Part shown: in pieces, positions 32,618 to 44,327 of the stretch
Layout: each line of letters opens with the position of its first letter
How positions within the stretch are numbered: position 1 is the first letter of the stretch
Source: Turnera subulata
Lineage: Eukaryota; Streptophyta; Magnoliopsida; Malpighiales; Passifloraceae
Reading direction: 5' to 3'
NCBI GenBank assembly: GCA_028386065.3
Contig: JAKUCV010001003.1
Span: 45,433 to 109,432, forward strand
DNA: 64,000 nucleotides
Made by a program: the position numbers and the translations under genes
Notes under the pieces: generated by a model
Told to the model about the DNA's origin: nothing
The model's input: the letters and a program-made list of their open reading frames with translations, nothing else
Database searches by the model: none

Positions 32618-35600
32618 TGTAACGCCCCGGTTTTCTCACTTTCGGATTTAAAAAAAAAATAATTTAGATTTCGGAAATGGAAATAAAACTAATTTATTTC
32701 CCATTGTATTTATTAATTATAAGTGGTAACAAGTCACTTTTGAGCTTTGTCGGATATAAGACGCGTTTCGGAACGAAACACGACGTTTATCGTAGTTTTA
32801 GTTTAAACTACGTCGTTTTGGGGTTTTTTAGGGAAAAAAAAGTCAACTGAGGCGGGTTGACCGCGCCAAGCCAACGACGTGTCGTCGGCTGGCGGGTCAA
32901 GCCCTAACCCCAGCCTTCCTCTTCTTCTTTCTCCTTAGATTTTCTTTTTCTTTCCTACCGTTGCCTCTCCACCCAGCCGCCGCCGCCTCAACGGCATTGT
33001 CCCCCACTCTCCAACCTCAATCATGAAGCCAACGGCATGAAACCCAGCATCTCTTCCTTCCTCTTTCTCTGATCTCGTCCTTTCTTCTCCACTCAGCGTC
33101 GCCCCCCAATACCTCACTTCCTCTCTTCCGTCTCGCCGACACCAACGCCATCATCGCCTTCTTCCTTTCCCTTTGGTGCTGCCGTCGGACATCACTTCCC
33201 TTTCACTTGTTGTCGCCGCCGTCTCCAAATCCTAAGCTCGCCGCCATTTGTTCGTCTTCTTTCTTCACGCCGCCGCTGCCGGAGTCGCCATTCACTAGCG
33301 ACAGTCGAGAGAGGGAATGGAGGTAAAGGTCGATTGAGGCGAGTTCTCCTCGTGGTCGCCTCCAACTCGTTGGGTAAGTTCCGACCTCTTCCTCTCCTCC
33401 TTTCGACTTTCTTTTGGTGTTAGTGGTTGACGGGTTTTGTGGTGGTTTGTCTTTGGCGGCGGGTGTGTGTGGTAGTGGCCGGTAATTGCTGGGTGAAGAG
33501 CGACTGCTGTGCTGGTGACGGATCCGTACGGGTGCAGTGTTGGTGCCGAGGATCGCTAGAGGCGGATGAGTTCAATTCCGGACAGGAGAGCTGCGTGCTG
33601 AATTGAACGACTTCGGACCCTGCTCGGGGGGACAATTTCCGGGTAAGGATTAACTGAAATAATTCGTCCTTTATTCCAATAAATCATGTGGGTTGTGTTT
33701 TGAGTTGAATTTTGGTGTTGGGTGATTGTTTGGAGGATGGCAGTGCGTGGTAGTCCTCTCCGGCGGCGCTGTGGAAGTTTTTCCGGCGAGTTGACCGGAA
33801 TCCGGCGAGCACGTACTGTTCCGGCGAGGGCTCGGGAATTTTCCGGCGAAGGCTCGGGTCTTGTCCAGCGGAGTACATTTCTTGTTCTGCGAGTATTAAA
33901 CGGTATTTATCCTTGGTTTGTCTCTGTTTTGCCTTGTACTTAAATACTGAATTCTTCAACGTTATACACATTCAAGTATCAAGTAATTTAGTGGATTACC
34001 GAGAGCGGAGAGTTAGAGTGTGTGGCCGGGAGAATTTACCGACACGAATAGAATCTTAGGCCGATCAACTCTTGGGCTCGGGAACAACCTTAGAACGGTT
34101 TTTAGGAAAAACCGAGCCCAGGCTCAATAATCTCATTTTGAAGTTTAGAATGTTTTATATGGACTTAAAGATATGGACTTAAGGCCTAATCTCAGATAAT
34201 TAAATTTACGAACTCTTCGGAAACGGGCTCGAAGCCCAATTTAATAATCGGTAAACATGAATTTAGGGAAATGGGCCTCGGCCCGGAATTCATGATTAAG
34301 GATTTAGTGGGCCTTAGGCCCAAGAATTGTTTATGGACTTAGATCGGTGAACCTTAGATTCCTTTTTCTTGGAGTTATTGATGAGAAAATATTCTTTTGG
34401 GCTTAGACCCAGAAATCTAATAATCGGATAGCTAGGGTCCGGAGTTACTCGATTGGAGCATACCTTTAGCACGCATACACGTTTTTATTTCTAAAATTTG
34501 CTTAGTGATTATATTATGTACCGGTATTCAGGCACGGGAGATACCTCGGGAGCTGTAGACTCAGACTCGAGAAGAAGTCATAATCTGCATTTTTGAGGTG
34601 ACATTACAAGTCTTTATATATATGTTTTGTGAATGCATGTTGGTGTGGTTTGTTTGTTTACTTGCCTTGTTTGCTACATGCGGTGATTGGAATTGTATAC
34701 CTGATTGTTTTCACATGCCTAATTTCGATATGAGAAATTGTGATGGAATATAACATGTATTATGTTTTGGTGATAGTGTGTGGTTATGGGCCGAAGGCCC
34801 GGATGAAACAAAAACACATAGAATTTACACATCCCTGGAAAGCATAATGTGTTTCAACAGAAATGTAAAAGTGTAATTAAGAATAAAATATTAAATTCTA
34901 CTGTGGCGTCGGCTGGTAGCCCCGAGGGAGGGTTGGGTACCCTCGGGTCACTTTATGCTGTTTAGCATGGTATCCCAAGGGATGTAGGTGCACCCCTGGA
35001 AGACTTGCACCAGTTAGGTGTGTCTGAGTGCACCCTCTGGTAGCTAGCGGCAACTCGAGATTTATCGGTGGTTTTAGACCTCAGAATCTACCCCTTCTGA
35101 GGTCCGACACTTGGGTTTCACACCCGGATCTGATCAGATGCGCTGCCGAGACTTGACTCACAGTAGAGGGCCCATAATAACAATATTAATAATAATAAAA
35201 TACATTGAATCTAAATAATAAGGACAATGACACAATATGGTGTTTATGTGTTGGTGTGTGATTCTGATATTGCTTGTATGCTGTACTTGTGCTCGTGAAC
35301 TACTCACCCTACGAGCATGACTTCACTTTCATGTATACTTAGACTTTTATTGTTCACTGAGTAGGCGACTCACATAATCGCCACCGTTGTTTTTCAGACT
35401 TTAGTTAGCGAGCTGTCTCACCTTTGCCTTCGACTTGGAGTTCAGACGCAGATACTTCAGCAGGTAGTTGTGCATCATCTCTCGGTTGGATCCATAAGGC
35501 CCATATGCATGTTATTTTCTACTTGATTTTTATTATTATTTTCATCTTTCGTTGCATGTGAATTAATTTGAGATGTCATAAATGTTTTTACTTCTTTATC

Positions 35601-35838
35601 GGCGTTTTGTCGGAGTTTAATTTTGTGATGTTATATCGGCGTGATGCCGTGGTGGCTTATGACTTGTTAAGCCGGTTTATTCTCCTTCATTTTACGACAT
35701 CTCGGTGTTAATAAATTTCTATGGTTAATGTTGTGTGCTGAAGCACCGGTATTCGTATCCCGGGTTTCGAGGGTATTTTGGTAAATCTCTTTCTTTTATT
35801 TAATTATATTTTATTTTATTAGGATACGGGCCTCCACA
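32618..35838 (+). repeat. Gypsy-2 3' LTR
   Basis: 3221 bases, complete, TGTAACGCCC to CCTCCACA. Short open frames inside are compositional. Confidence 0.9.
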
Positions 35839-35843
35839 TCTCC

Positions 35844-37036
35844 TCATCCGTAGATGGACTCTGCTCAGGACTTAGTCTAAAGTAGTTAGCAAGAGGACAA
35901 CTGACTGCTTTAGCTTTATCCATGTTGAACCGTTGAAGTACCTTCTCTATGTACTCCTCTTGGGACAGCCATATCTTCTTGGCTTGTCGATCTCGAACAA
36001 TTGTCATCCCGAGAATTTGTTTTGCTGGCCCCAAGTCTTTCATGGCGAAAAACTTGCTTAGCTGTGCTTTCAAGCTGTTGATTCTGGAAACATTCTGGCC
36101 AACAATCAGCATATCATCCACATAGAGCAATAGGATGATGAAGTCATCATCAGAAAATTTCTGGACGAACACACAGTGGTCTGAAGTAGTCTTCTTGTAT
36201 CCCTGTTGCCCCATCACAGACTCAAACTTCTTATACCACTGTCTTGGGGCTTGTTTTAAGCCGTAAAGGCTCTTCTTCAATCTGTAAGCATAGTCCTCTT
36301 TTCCTTTCCGCTGGAAACCCTCTGGCTGCTCCATGTATATCTCTTCTTCCAAATCACCATGTAAGAAGGCTGTTTTAACATCCATCTGCTCAACCTCTAG
36401 GTTAAGACTCGCAGCTAATCCCAGCACTATGCGGATTGAGGTCATTTTCACCACTGGTGAGAAGATTTCATCAAAGCCAATCCCTTTCCTTTGACTGAAA
36501 CCTTTGACAACTAATCTTGCTTTGAATCTTGGAAGTGGACTGTGCTCTTCATGCTTGATCCTGAACACCCACTTGTTTTTCAAAGCTCTCTTGCCTTTAG
36601 GCAGCTTCACCAACTCAAATGTCTTGTTCTCATGCAAGGATTTCATCTCTTCTCGTATGGCTTGAATCTACTTCTCCTTATGCTCATCACTAACAGCTTC
36701 ATCATAGCTTTCTGGCTCTCCCCCATCAGTGAGTAATGAATACTCGTTTGGAGAGTACCTAGTAGAGGGTAGCACGGCTCTTCCGGACCTTGTGCGATAA
36801 GGAGAATTACTTGATGGCAGAGGAGGGTCATCACTAGCTGAATCATTATTAGCTGCATCATCATTGCCATCATCTTCAATAGCATCTGTTGGCTCATCTT
36901 CAGCAGGATCATCTAGAATTTCAGGATGAATATCCTGAACATCATCTCCAACTTGTCTTGGCATCTCTATTGGAGGTAACTGAAACTCCTCTAGATCATT
37001 ACTAGGCTTCTCTGCTTTGTCAATGTCTTCTATGGT
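35844..37036 (-). pseudogene. Copia-1 reverse transcriptase and preceding linker
   Basis: The acidic linker (36671-37036) leads through a TAG at 36668-36670, where Trp is usual in this part of Copia pol, into the RT domain: N-K-W-V-F, F-K-A-R-L-V-V-K-G, D-V-K-T-A-F-L-H-G-D-L, K-S-L-Y-G-L-K-Q-A-P-R-Q-W and the catalytic L-L-Y-V-D-D-M-L. The frame stays continuous up to the Gypsy-2 insertion point, and the rest of the domain is at 25452-26200. Confidence 0.92.
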
Positions 37037-39151
37037 CTAATCCTCCATAAAGACAACATCTCGACTCCTGATAAGCTTCTTCTCTACTGGATCATAAAGC
37101 CTATAGCCAAACATGTCTTGGCCATAACCGATGAATACACACTGCCTTGTCTTGGCATCTAGTTTGCTTCTTTCATCCTTGGGGATGTGAACATGAACTT
37201 TACACCCAAACACTCGTAGGTGATTATAGGAAATGTCCCTTCCTGACCACACCTTCTCTGGAGCCTCATACTGAAGAGGGACACAAGGTGAATGGTTCAC
37301 CAGATAAGCCGCTGTGAGTAGTGCTTCACCCCAAAAGACCTGTGGTAACTTCGAGTGAGAGAGTAAGCATCTTGTTCTCTCAATCAAAGTTCTGTTCGTC
37401 CTCTCAGCTAGGCCATTCAACTGTGGAGTTTCGGGTGGAGTAAACTGATGCCGAATACCATGCTCTTTGCAGTAAGCATCAAATGGACCTATGTATTCAC
37501 CGCCATTATCTGTCCGGATGCACTTTAGCTTCTTTCCTGTCTCCCTTTCCACCATAGTTAGAAACTGCTTGAAGACTGACAACACTTGATCTTTAGACTT
37601 CAATGTGTAAGCCCAGGTTTTCCGTGAGTGATCATCAATGAAGGTCACAAAATACTGGGCACCACCAAGGGACTTGTTGAAAGGCCCGCAGAGATCTGAG
37701 TGTACCAGTTCTAGCACATCTTTCTTTCTAGAAGGAGGAAAGCTCTTGAAAGAAACTCTATTTTGCTTACCAGCTAGACAGTGACTGCACTTCTTTAGCT
37801 GGATTTGATTCAATCCTGACAGAACATTCTTCTTGACCAGCTTCACCATTGACTTCTCACCCATGTGTCCAAGGCGTCTGTGCCACAGCTGAACTTGGCT
37901 GTCGTTCTCCACAACATTTACATCATGCTGAGGAACCTTTGCCTGGGTCACGTACAACTTTGACACCTTTGTACCTCGTGCCACTACTAACGAGCCTTTG
38001 GTGAGCTTCCATTGACCATTGTAGAAGGTATTACAAAAACCTTCCTCGTCTAGCTTATCAACAGAGATCAGATTCAGACGCATATCTGGAATATGCCTGA
38101 CATCCTTCAAAAGCAGCTTCATCCCGTTCATGGTCTCTAGGCAAACATCTCCTTTGCCGACGACCATTGAAAATTTATCATTTCCCATTCTTACAGTCCC
38201 AAAATTACCAGGAGTGTAAGAAGAGAAGAGTTCTCTTCGTGGTGTAGCATGAACAGTAGCACCACTATCAACTACCCAGCTTGACTCTTGGATAGTAAGG
38301 TTGATGATATCATCATCACAGACAACATTGAATTCTCCAAGAGAATTCGCTTCATCATCACTGCTTTCTTCTTTCTTCACATCTTTGCCTTTGTTCTTCT
38401 TCTGGTCTTTCTTGAAGAGTCGGCAGAATTTCTTGATGTGGCCCTTCTTCTTGCAGTGATGGCACTCAACATTGGCAAATTTGTTGGACTTTCCTCTGCT
38501 CTTGTCTCGGTTGCTTTGACCCTTGTTCTGACTTCTCCCCCTCGTCACTGTAGCCAAAACCTCTGACTGTGAAGAAGACGAGCCTTGTGTTCTTCGTCTC
38601 ATCTCTTCATTCAGAATGCCACTTTTGACGGTTGCCATACTCACGACACCGTTAGGTGCAGAGTTTGTGATTGAAACCTTCAAGGTTTCCCACGAATCTG
38701 GGAGTGTCGCCAAGACCATAAGAGCAAGCACCTCATCGTCGAATTTTATGCCCATGCTAGACAGTTGGTCCACGATTCCTTGCATCTCATTAAGGTGATC
38801 TGCAACCATTTTGCCTTCCTGGTATTTTACTTGCATCAACTTCGTCAAGTAAAATAGCTTGTTGTTCCCTGTCTTTGAGGCATATAATTCTTCGAGCTTC
38901 TCCCACAACGTTCTAGCATGCTCAATGCCAGAAACGTGGTTGTAAACATTATTCTCAACAAATTGCCGTATATAGCCGCAGACTTGGATGTGTTCAAACT
39001 CCCACTCCTCGTCTGACTTATCTTCAGGCTTTACCGTACTGAACACCGGTAAATGCATCTTCGTCACGAATAGGAGATCCTTCATCTTGTTTCTCCATAA
39101 GTGGTAATTTGTGCCATCAAGGGTGATCATCTTGTTTATCCTCGCCTCCAT
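37037..39151 (-). pseudogene. Copia-1 gag, protease and integrase
   Basis: I chose the ATG complement at 39149-39151. Order: gag (about residues 1-220), zinc knuckle CX2CX4HX4C near residue 230, protease with W-V-V-D-S-G-A-T (active D-S-G), pre-integrase H-R-R-L-G-H ... C-x2-C, and integrase core with the D of H-S-D-L-C-G-P, the second D in R-T-D-N-G-G-E-Y, and E in N-G-L-A-E-R-T-N-R. All catalytic residues are present. The frame ends at a TAG (37037-37039) just past the integrase, where the polyprotein would normally continue. Confidence 0.92.
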
Positions 39152-39408
39152 CTGGATCAAAGACTGACTAGCTCCTCGATCTAGGAAAATCCTTGCGGTG
39201 AATAGTGCCCGTACAAGTAGTGAATTGAACTGATTCGATAATTCCCAGGAAAGATGGCCTAGCCGATCTCCTAAGACAGAATTATCATTCCAAGATAAAT
39301 CCCCAGGAAAGACTGGAGGAACAAAGGTTCACTTAAAACCCAGCCTCCTAGACAAGACTTACTTGCACAGTGTATTAATTCACAACCTTGCACTTGACAA
39401 AGCACAAA

Positions 39409-39428
39409 CCTTCTGCTCCGCTACCAGT
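39409..39428 (-). promoter_or_regulatory. Copia-1 primer-binding site
   Basis: Reverse strand ACTGGTAGCGGAGCAGAAGG follows the 5' LTR directly. The core is shared with both Gypsy elements. Confidence 0.75.
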
Positions 39429-39583
39429 TGTTGGGCCCGGTGGCACTATCTTGCGGAAATAATATCACCTCACAAGGAAATAAACAAGTGGAGGACAAAA
39501 AGAGATAAATCACACACAATATTTAACGTGGTTCGCCCAAATACCGGGCTACGTCCACAATCCCGATCCCACCGGGCCCAACA
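39429..39583 (-). repeat. Copia-1 5' LTR (right), shortened, palindromic ends
   Basis: Only 155 bases. It follows the left LTR from TGTTGGGCCCGGTGG to about 'gatcccaccgg' and then ends in GCCCAACA, so its ends are a perfect inverted repeat of 15 bases. The target duplication follows directly. Confidence 0.85.
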
Positions 39584-41050
39584 CTATAATCTTAACAAAA
39601 ACATAATTTATCATTTTTTATTTCAAATATATATTGTTTATCAAACAATTCCCACATTTTAATTCGGAATTGATCTTAAATTTCATTTCATCAATTTTAT
39701 TTCAATTAGAAGCCATGCAAATCTAATATCTCCACTAGCAACAAAAAAAAAAAAATATAATATCTCCAACCAACCACCCAAATCATATCTCCTGGCAACC
39801 ACCCACATCCTATCCACCAGGTAGGCAACGACGAATGTCCAACTCTGCATGGATACCACCAACATGCACGCAAACCACCACGTTGAGCAGAAAACACAAG
39901 GGCAAATTAAATGTGGATATCTAAATTAAGACTATATAATTCAATCCAGATACATTTCTTTTTATGGCTAAATCTTTTGACCCTGTATACACCTGGTGTA
40001 ACTGATTAATGTTGGCGTTGGCGCCATGATGGTTCGGGTTTTTACTGTACCAAACTTGGTTATGCTTACTTGGTCTAGCCCTTGCCCCCTCCTCATATCC
40101 ATTGTTCCTTGTGTGGTTTTCTGAGAGCCAACCAAAGGTTGAAATTAACTTTTTTGTGGCTTGTTAATTCTCAACGATGAGCTTTCCACACTGGAGGTCA
40201 TGCTTTTGGAAGGGGAATTCTGCAAAGCCCTCACGCTTCCAGTGTCCTTATAATTAATCCGAATTGGATCCGGTCGGCACACCGCACATTTAGAAATTTA
40301 TCTCAAAATCTCATTTCATTAACTTTAATAAAAATAAGTAACCACCCAAATCCTATCCCCCAATAGAGACACTGCGCCACTATGCTACAGTACAACATGC
40401 CCGCAAAACACGTTGAGATGGAGCCGAAATTACAGTTTGTACCTTTCTGCATGGCTATTAATTTGGCTTACCTAGTCATGATAGTATATGGGTCCATGGA
40501 CCGAAAGCTACACTTTTCTTTCTACCTTTTGCCTGGAATCATTCACCCAGTTAATTATTTTGGCTTAATTAGACTCATCAAGATGCGCCCACACGCGTTG
40601 GTATCGAAATTGGTGAGTACTACAAAGTAACCTAGAGCAGATTTTTCATCCACAAGAATATTAATATAATATTTGATACTATGTTTATATTTAAATGATT
40701 ACATTATATTATATTAGTTAAATGTTTTTAAATATGCATACCCATCAAAATAAAAAAGATACAAATATTTTTAAATATGTATACACGTGGAGCGAAACCC
40801 GTGTCTATATATGTCCTTCACCTGTTGATGTTTTGATCAGATAAGCGCTTCAGGAGTTTGGTTGTATACTACTTCCTATTGAGTGTTAGCTTGCGTTGTA
40901 TGTCTCATCATTTTTTTTCTTAATAAAGAATACGATTAGCAGCGAAAACAATCAAATGAGGTTATATATAAGAAATTTTCATCTGGGCGTTACATATTTA
41001 TAAAAGTATCTTACATGCATATAAAAATATTATTATTAGTAATTCTTAAG
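39584..41050 (-). repeat. Knottin segmental unit, copy 2, second part
   Basis: It continues copy 2 after the Copia insertion. It matches unit 1 (7850 onward) and unit 3 (43840 onward), including the LINE relic (about 40016-40160), the block 'ctatgctacagtacaaca' (about 40380) and the block 'catctgggcgttacata' (about 40980). No gene. Confidence 0.8.
39720..39768 (+). repeat. Tail-only retroinsertion of the LINE-1 family
   Basis: The direct repeat 'aatctaatatctcca' / 'aatataatatctcca' encloses 'ctagcaac' plus about 13 A. The full LINE at 45618 ends in GTTAGCAAC plus A, so this looks like the last bases of that family. Confidence 0.7.
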
Positions 41051-41218
41051 ACCATTATATAGTTCTAATATTTAATACTTCATGATTATGATTACGATTA
41101 TTACTATTAATTTTAATTTTTGCAATTTGAATCCAAACATGTCTAAATTCAACAGAATTGAATAACATTAATATTATATTCAGTATTTGGTACATAGTAC
41201 TCCCATATTGTCGGGTCA

Positions 41219-41264
41219 AGGGGATACCAACTATAGCATCAAAAAAAAAAGGGGATACCAACTA
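41219..41264 (+). repeat. Tail-only retroinsertion
   Basis: The direct repeat 'aggggataccaacta' encloses 'tagcatc' plus A residues. Confidence 0.75.
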
Positions 41265-41549
41265 GTTTACTTTAAGCCTAGTTAAAAAGCTAAAATGGAC
41301 AAAGGGTTTGTTGGGTTTTCCCTGGAGGGTAGGGTCCACGTTTTACACTCCCTCAGTCTAAATTTTTCTTACTACTACAACTTTGGTGGGGGCCCCAGTG
41401 TCTCTTCACTTTTCTCTCTCCCACACGCCAACCCAGCTCGAATTTCGGGCGCCAACAGTAGTTCTACTTGGCTACTCTCCCAACTGGCTTCAGTCTTCAG
41501 TCTTCACTTTATAAAGCAGACTCATCACTCATACGAGTATGTATATCTA
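41265..41549 (+). other. Promoter-like DNA beside the hAT MITE
   Basis: A pyrimidine-rich stretch followed by TTATAAAG at about 41509-41516 resembles a plant core promoter. Downstream of the MITE a purine-rich leader leads to an ATG at 42326 with only nine codons. It may be the 5' remnant of a lost gene. Confidence 0.3.
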
Positions 41550-42241
41550 GGGATGGCAATGGGTCGGGGTCCCCGCGGGGGAAGGTTCTCCACCCACCTC
41601 CGTTTTCGAAATGTTTCCCCGTCCCATTCCCATTCTCCATTCGGGGGGAAAATTGCCCCCATCCCCATTCTCCGCGGGGAATCGTATCCCCACAGGCCCC
41701 ATTCCCCAATTTGATAGATAAAAATTGGTAAAATATATATTTTTTAAAAAGTAATCAAAGCTAACTTATAAACAAATTTAATTGTTTTGGCTTACATGAT
41801 TTAAAGTATAAGACAATAAAATTCAAAATTATTACTAGTTTAATTATTTTGGCTTACATGATTCAAAATATAAGATAAGAAAATTAAAGATTGTTACTAG
41901 TTCATTGTCTTTACTCTTGATTACATACTAGAACACTAAAATAAAATCAAATTGTTGCATTCAACTAACTCAACAATTGCATCTCAAAAATTTTGCCTAC
42001 TCCCCAATTCCAACTTATTGGTTAATCGGATAATGAATCAAGGACATTTTTGTTTATTTGCTTATTTCGGGGTCCCCGTGGGTCGAGGGGAGCATTTCCC
42101 GCCCCCATTCCCAAATTTCCCACGGGGCCAAAACGTCCCCCGTCCCCACCCCCGCGGGGAGAAATTTGCCTCATCCCCGTTCCCCATTCGGAGATTCCCC
42201 GCGGATTCCCCGTTAACAGACACCCATTGGCATCCCTATCA
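41550..42241. mobile_element. hAT-like MITE
   Basis: The left end AGGGATGGCAATGGGT is matched by the right end ACCCATTGGCATCCCT. GC-rich subterminal arms rich in CCCC/GGGG blocks surround an AT-rich core. An 8-base direct repeat 'gtatatct' (41542-41549, 42242-42249) flanks it, with four extra bases on the right. No transposase. Confidence 0.8.
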
Positions 42242-42249
42242 GTATATCT

Positions 42250-42689
42250 ATCCCCCAAGCGACCGAGATAGTCCAAAAAGAAACCCCACAAGAGAGAGAA
42301 GGGAAGAAGACAAGTGGGTTTTAAAATGTCACCAACGTACTACAACCGAAGCTAACCATGATTAATCTGTGCTTTTTTCATATTTAATTATGATTAAATT
42401 TGTTGTTAATAATGCTGGGAGGGGAAGCATGTTATGGGCATTGCTTTTTTCCGGTCAGGTGAGGTGGTCCTGTGAGCTGGTTACTGGTTGCTGGTAATAT
42501 GGTGGTGGTTCGGGTGGTAGTGGTACATACCATATGCCATATTACTTTTTTGTTTCGTTCTACTTTCCCTTTTCTTGTTAATTTGTTTTTTTTTTTTCCT
42601 CTGCTACTCTTCGCTTTGCTTTACTAGACAATTTTGCTTTTCTGTAGACATATAAACACAACGCACAAAAGTTTTTTTTTTTTTCTTTT
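42250..42689. other. Interval without recognisable gene
   Basis: Purine-rich leader-like DNA to about 42360, then AT-rich and T-rich stretches. No gene seen. Confidence 0.4.
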
Positions 42690-43441
42690 GATACTAGTTG
42701 AAGAGAATGAGATCTCACACCTCTTGAGCACAAAAAGTTTCTCTTTGTCTTTCTCTCCAACTCACCCTGTCTTTGCATGTCCCGGATGCTGTTGGGCTTG
42801 CACCCGGCATAAATTCACATCAGATACTAATATATATACTAGGAAAATTTAGCCCTGTAGGTGTTTTGCTTTGCATGATACTGCATGCGTAGAGCATTAA
42901 TTGGCATGGTGTTGTTTTTTCCCCCACAATGCAATATAATATTAATTTCCTTTTATTTTCCTGTTTCATCTAAGTTATCTATGATTGCAATATGGTGTAT
43001 TATATTTCTTTCGTCCAATATACAAGAATTTCAGAAAAACCAAACTACTAGTTTAGACAGAAGAGCTAGCGGAACTCGTTTGCTTTCAAGTCTCATGCAG
43101 CCTGGCAAGAAAAGAAAAGGAGAGTAAATAAGACAATACGAGTATCATGTATATAAAGATTTTTGCAATATGCATGCTCATGCGTGCCATAAACAACACA
43201 TTTTTATTTATTAAATCACATCACAAAAAAAAAAAAAAAATACATGCCTACCCCCGCAATATATACCAACTTTCTACGTTCCAAGACACAGGAACGCTAA
43301 GAGAGCTTAACTTATTGCATTACAATTACAAGTGCAGCACCCCAGCTGCACACACAAATACAGATGTACATAGATAGATAGAGCAATTCCCTAACGATTG
43401 AATGAGTCGCCAGGCAATGATCTCCATTACTTACATTCGTT

Positions 43442-43711
43442 TCATGCGCAAATCCCGAATTTATCATACCAGGGAATGCATACTTTACTGCAGCATTGAC
43501 TCGGATGATCCGTATAACACGGAGCACTATTAGGGAGGCAAACCTGCAGAAGTACTCCACCCACCTGGAGCATGCTAATATCAAAGATGGGAAGATTAGA
43601 AGTAACCTCATCATTTCTACCATCGGACACACCGCCGGCAGGATTATTCATCTCACGTATACCAACAGCAGAATGAGCAAATTTGGCTGCAACCACAAGC
43701 ACCACCATCAT
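43442..43711 (-). CDS. Knottin-type peptide 3, original start codon out of frame
   Basis: Cysteines are spaced C-x6-C-x7-CC-x3-C-x9-C, and the propeptide is nearly identical to knottin 2. The ATG at the ancestral position (complement 43740-43742) has lost one base right after it, so it now opens a dead ten-codon frame. The knottin frame itself stays open and has two ATG codons in a row (43711-43706) inside the signal peptide; from the first of these an 89-residue precursor with a shorter hydrophobic leader results. The TATA box is kept, but the upstream promoter block is deleted. It could be a weakly expressed gene or a young pseudogene. Confidence 0.6.
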   Translation of the reverse strand: MMVVLVVAAKFAHSAVGIREMNNPAGGVSDGRNDEVTSNLPIFDISMLQVGGVLLQVCLPNSAPCYTDHPSQCCSKVCIPWYDKFGICA

Positions 43712-43822
43712 CACCAAACTAATTTCCTGCTTGCAACTTCCATTTTCTGTTGCTTTTCCTTTTCTTGCTTTCTTTGTCTTCGAAATATACGCTTTGCTCC
43801 TCTTCAATCCCAAACCACCCTC

Positions 43823-43830
43823 TATTTATA
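43823..43830 (-). promoter_or_regulatory. TATA box of knottin 3
   Basis: Reverse strand TATAAATA. Sequence directly upstream differs from copies 1 and 2 because of a deletion. Confidence 0.7.
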
Positions 43831-43976
43831 GCCGTAATTGATCTTAAATTTCATTTCATCGATTTTATTTCAATTAGAAGCCATGCCAATCTAATATCTC
43901 CATACAACCACCCAAATCCTATCTCCTATACCAACCACCCAAATACCCACCACAGGTAAGCAACGACTAATGTAAT

Positions 43977-44327
43977 TGTTGGGTTATGTTGTATGGAGGC
44001 CCACTTGAGGTAGTGGGGTCCACTAGGTCCACGGTGCTCACCTTGTAACCTTAGTTGCCTCCTATATATACATGTTGTTCTATGGCACAAAAACGAAGAA
44101 CATTACATACATAGGGTGGCTAGGTTACACCCACATATACCATACACACAGCTATAGAGAGAAGAGGTTTAGGCCGTGGAGACTACAGGGGTTGCTCCGA
44201 TACACCGTGACAACCCTTCACGACCGATAGATCAAGACCTGGACTCCAAGACCTTTTTGCTTCCGCTGCTAAGACTCCAAGTAGGTGTCCTGATTTATTT
44301 CATTCAGGAAATATATGTTTTCCTTCA
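43977..44327. mobile_element. Solo Copia-type LTR
   Basis: A 351-base insert that starts TGTTGGGTTATG and ends CCTTCA, flanked by a perfect 'gtaat' duplication (43972-43976, 44328-44332). Unit 1 has the empty site. It has a CTATATATAC box. No coding region; it arose by LTR-LTR recombination. Confidence 0.85.

Larger units (their letters stand above)
26206..35838 (+). mobile_element. Gypsy-2: non-autonomous gag-only Gypsy with reverse-strand gene module
   Basis: Two LTRs (26206-28795 and 32618-35838) end TGTAACGCCC ... CCTCCACA and are flanked by a perfect 'tctcc' duplication (26201-26205, 35839-35843). Inside: primer-binding site, gag with zinc knuckle, no protease, RT, RNase H or integrase, then a 2.2 kb module with open frames on the opposite strand, then polypurine tract. 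Flanking blocks left and right of the assembly gap have exactly the same length in both LTRs (1188 and 1196 bases) and only scattered differences, so the insertion is recent. Pol must have come from a partner element. Confidence 0.9.
24891..39583 (-). mobile_element. Copia-1: Ty1/Copia retrotransposon, split by Gypsy-2
   Basis: Ends TGTTGGGCCC ... CAACA with a perfect 5-base duplication 'ctata' (24886-24890, 39584-39588). The reverse strand reads 5' LTR, primer site, gag, protease, integrase, reverse transcriptase, RNase H, 3' LTR: the Copia order, with integrase before RT. The translation resembles the Tnt1/Tork type. The reading frame is continuous apart from three TAG stops and the 9.6 kb Gypsy-2 insertion. 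The 5' LTR is strongly shortened (155 bases against 604). Confidence 0.92.
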
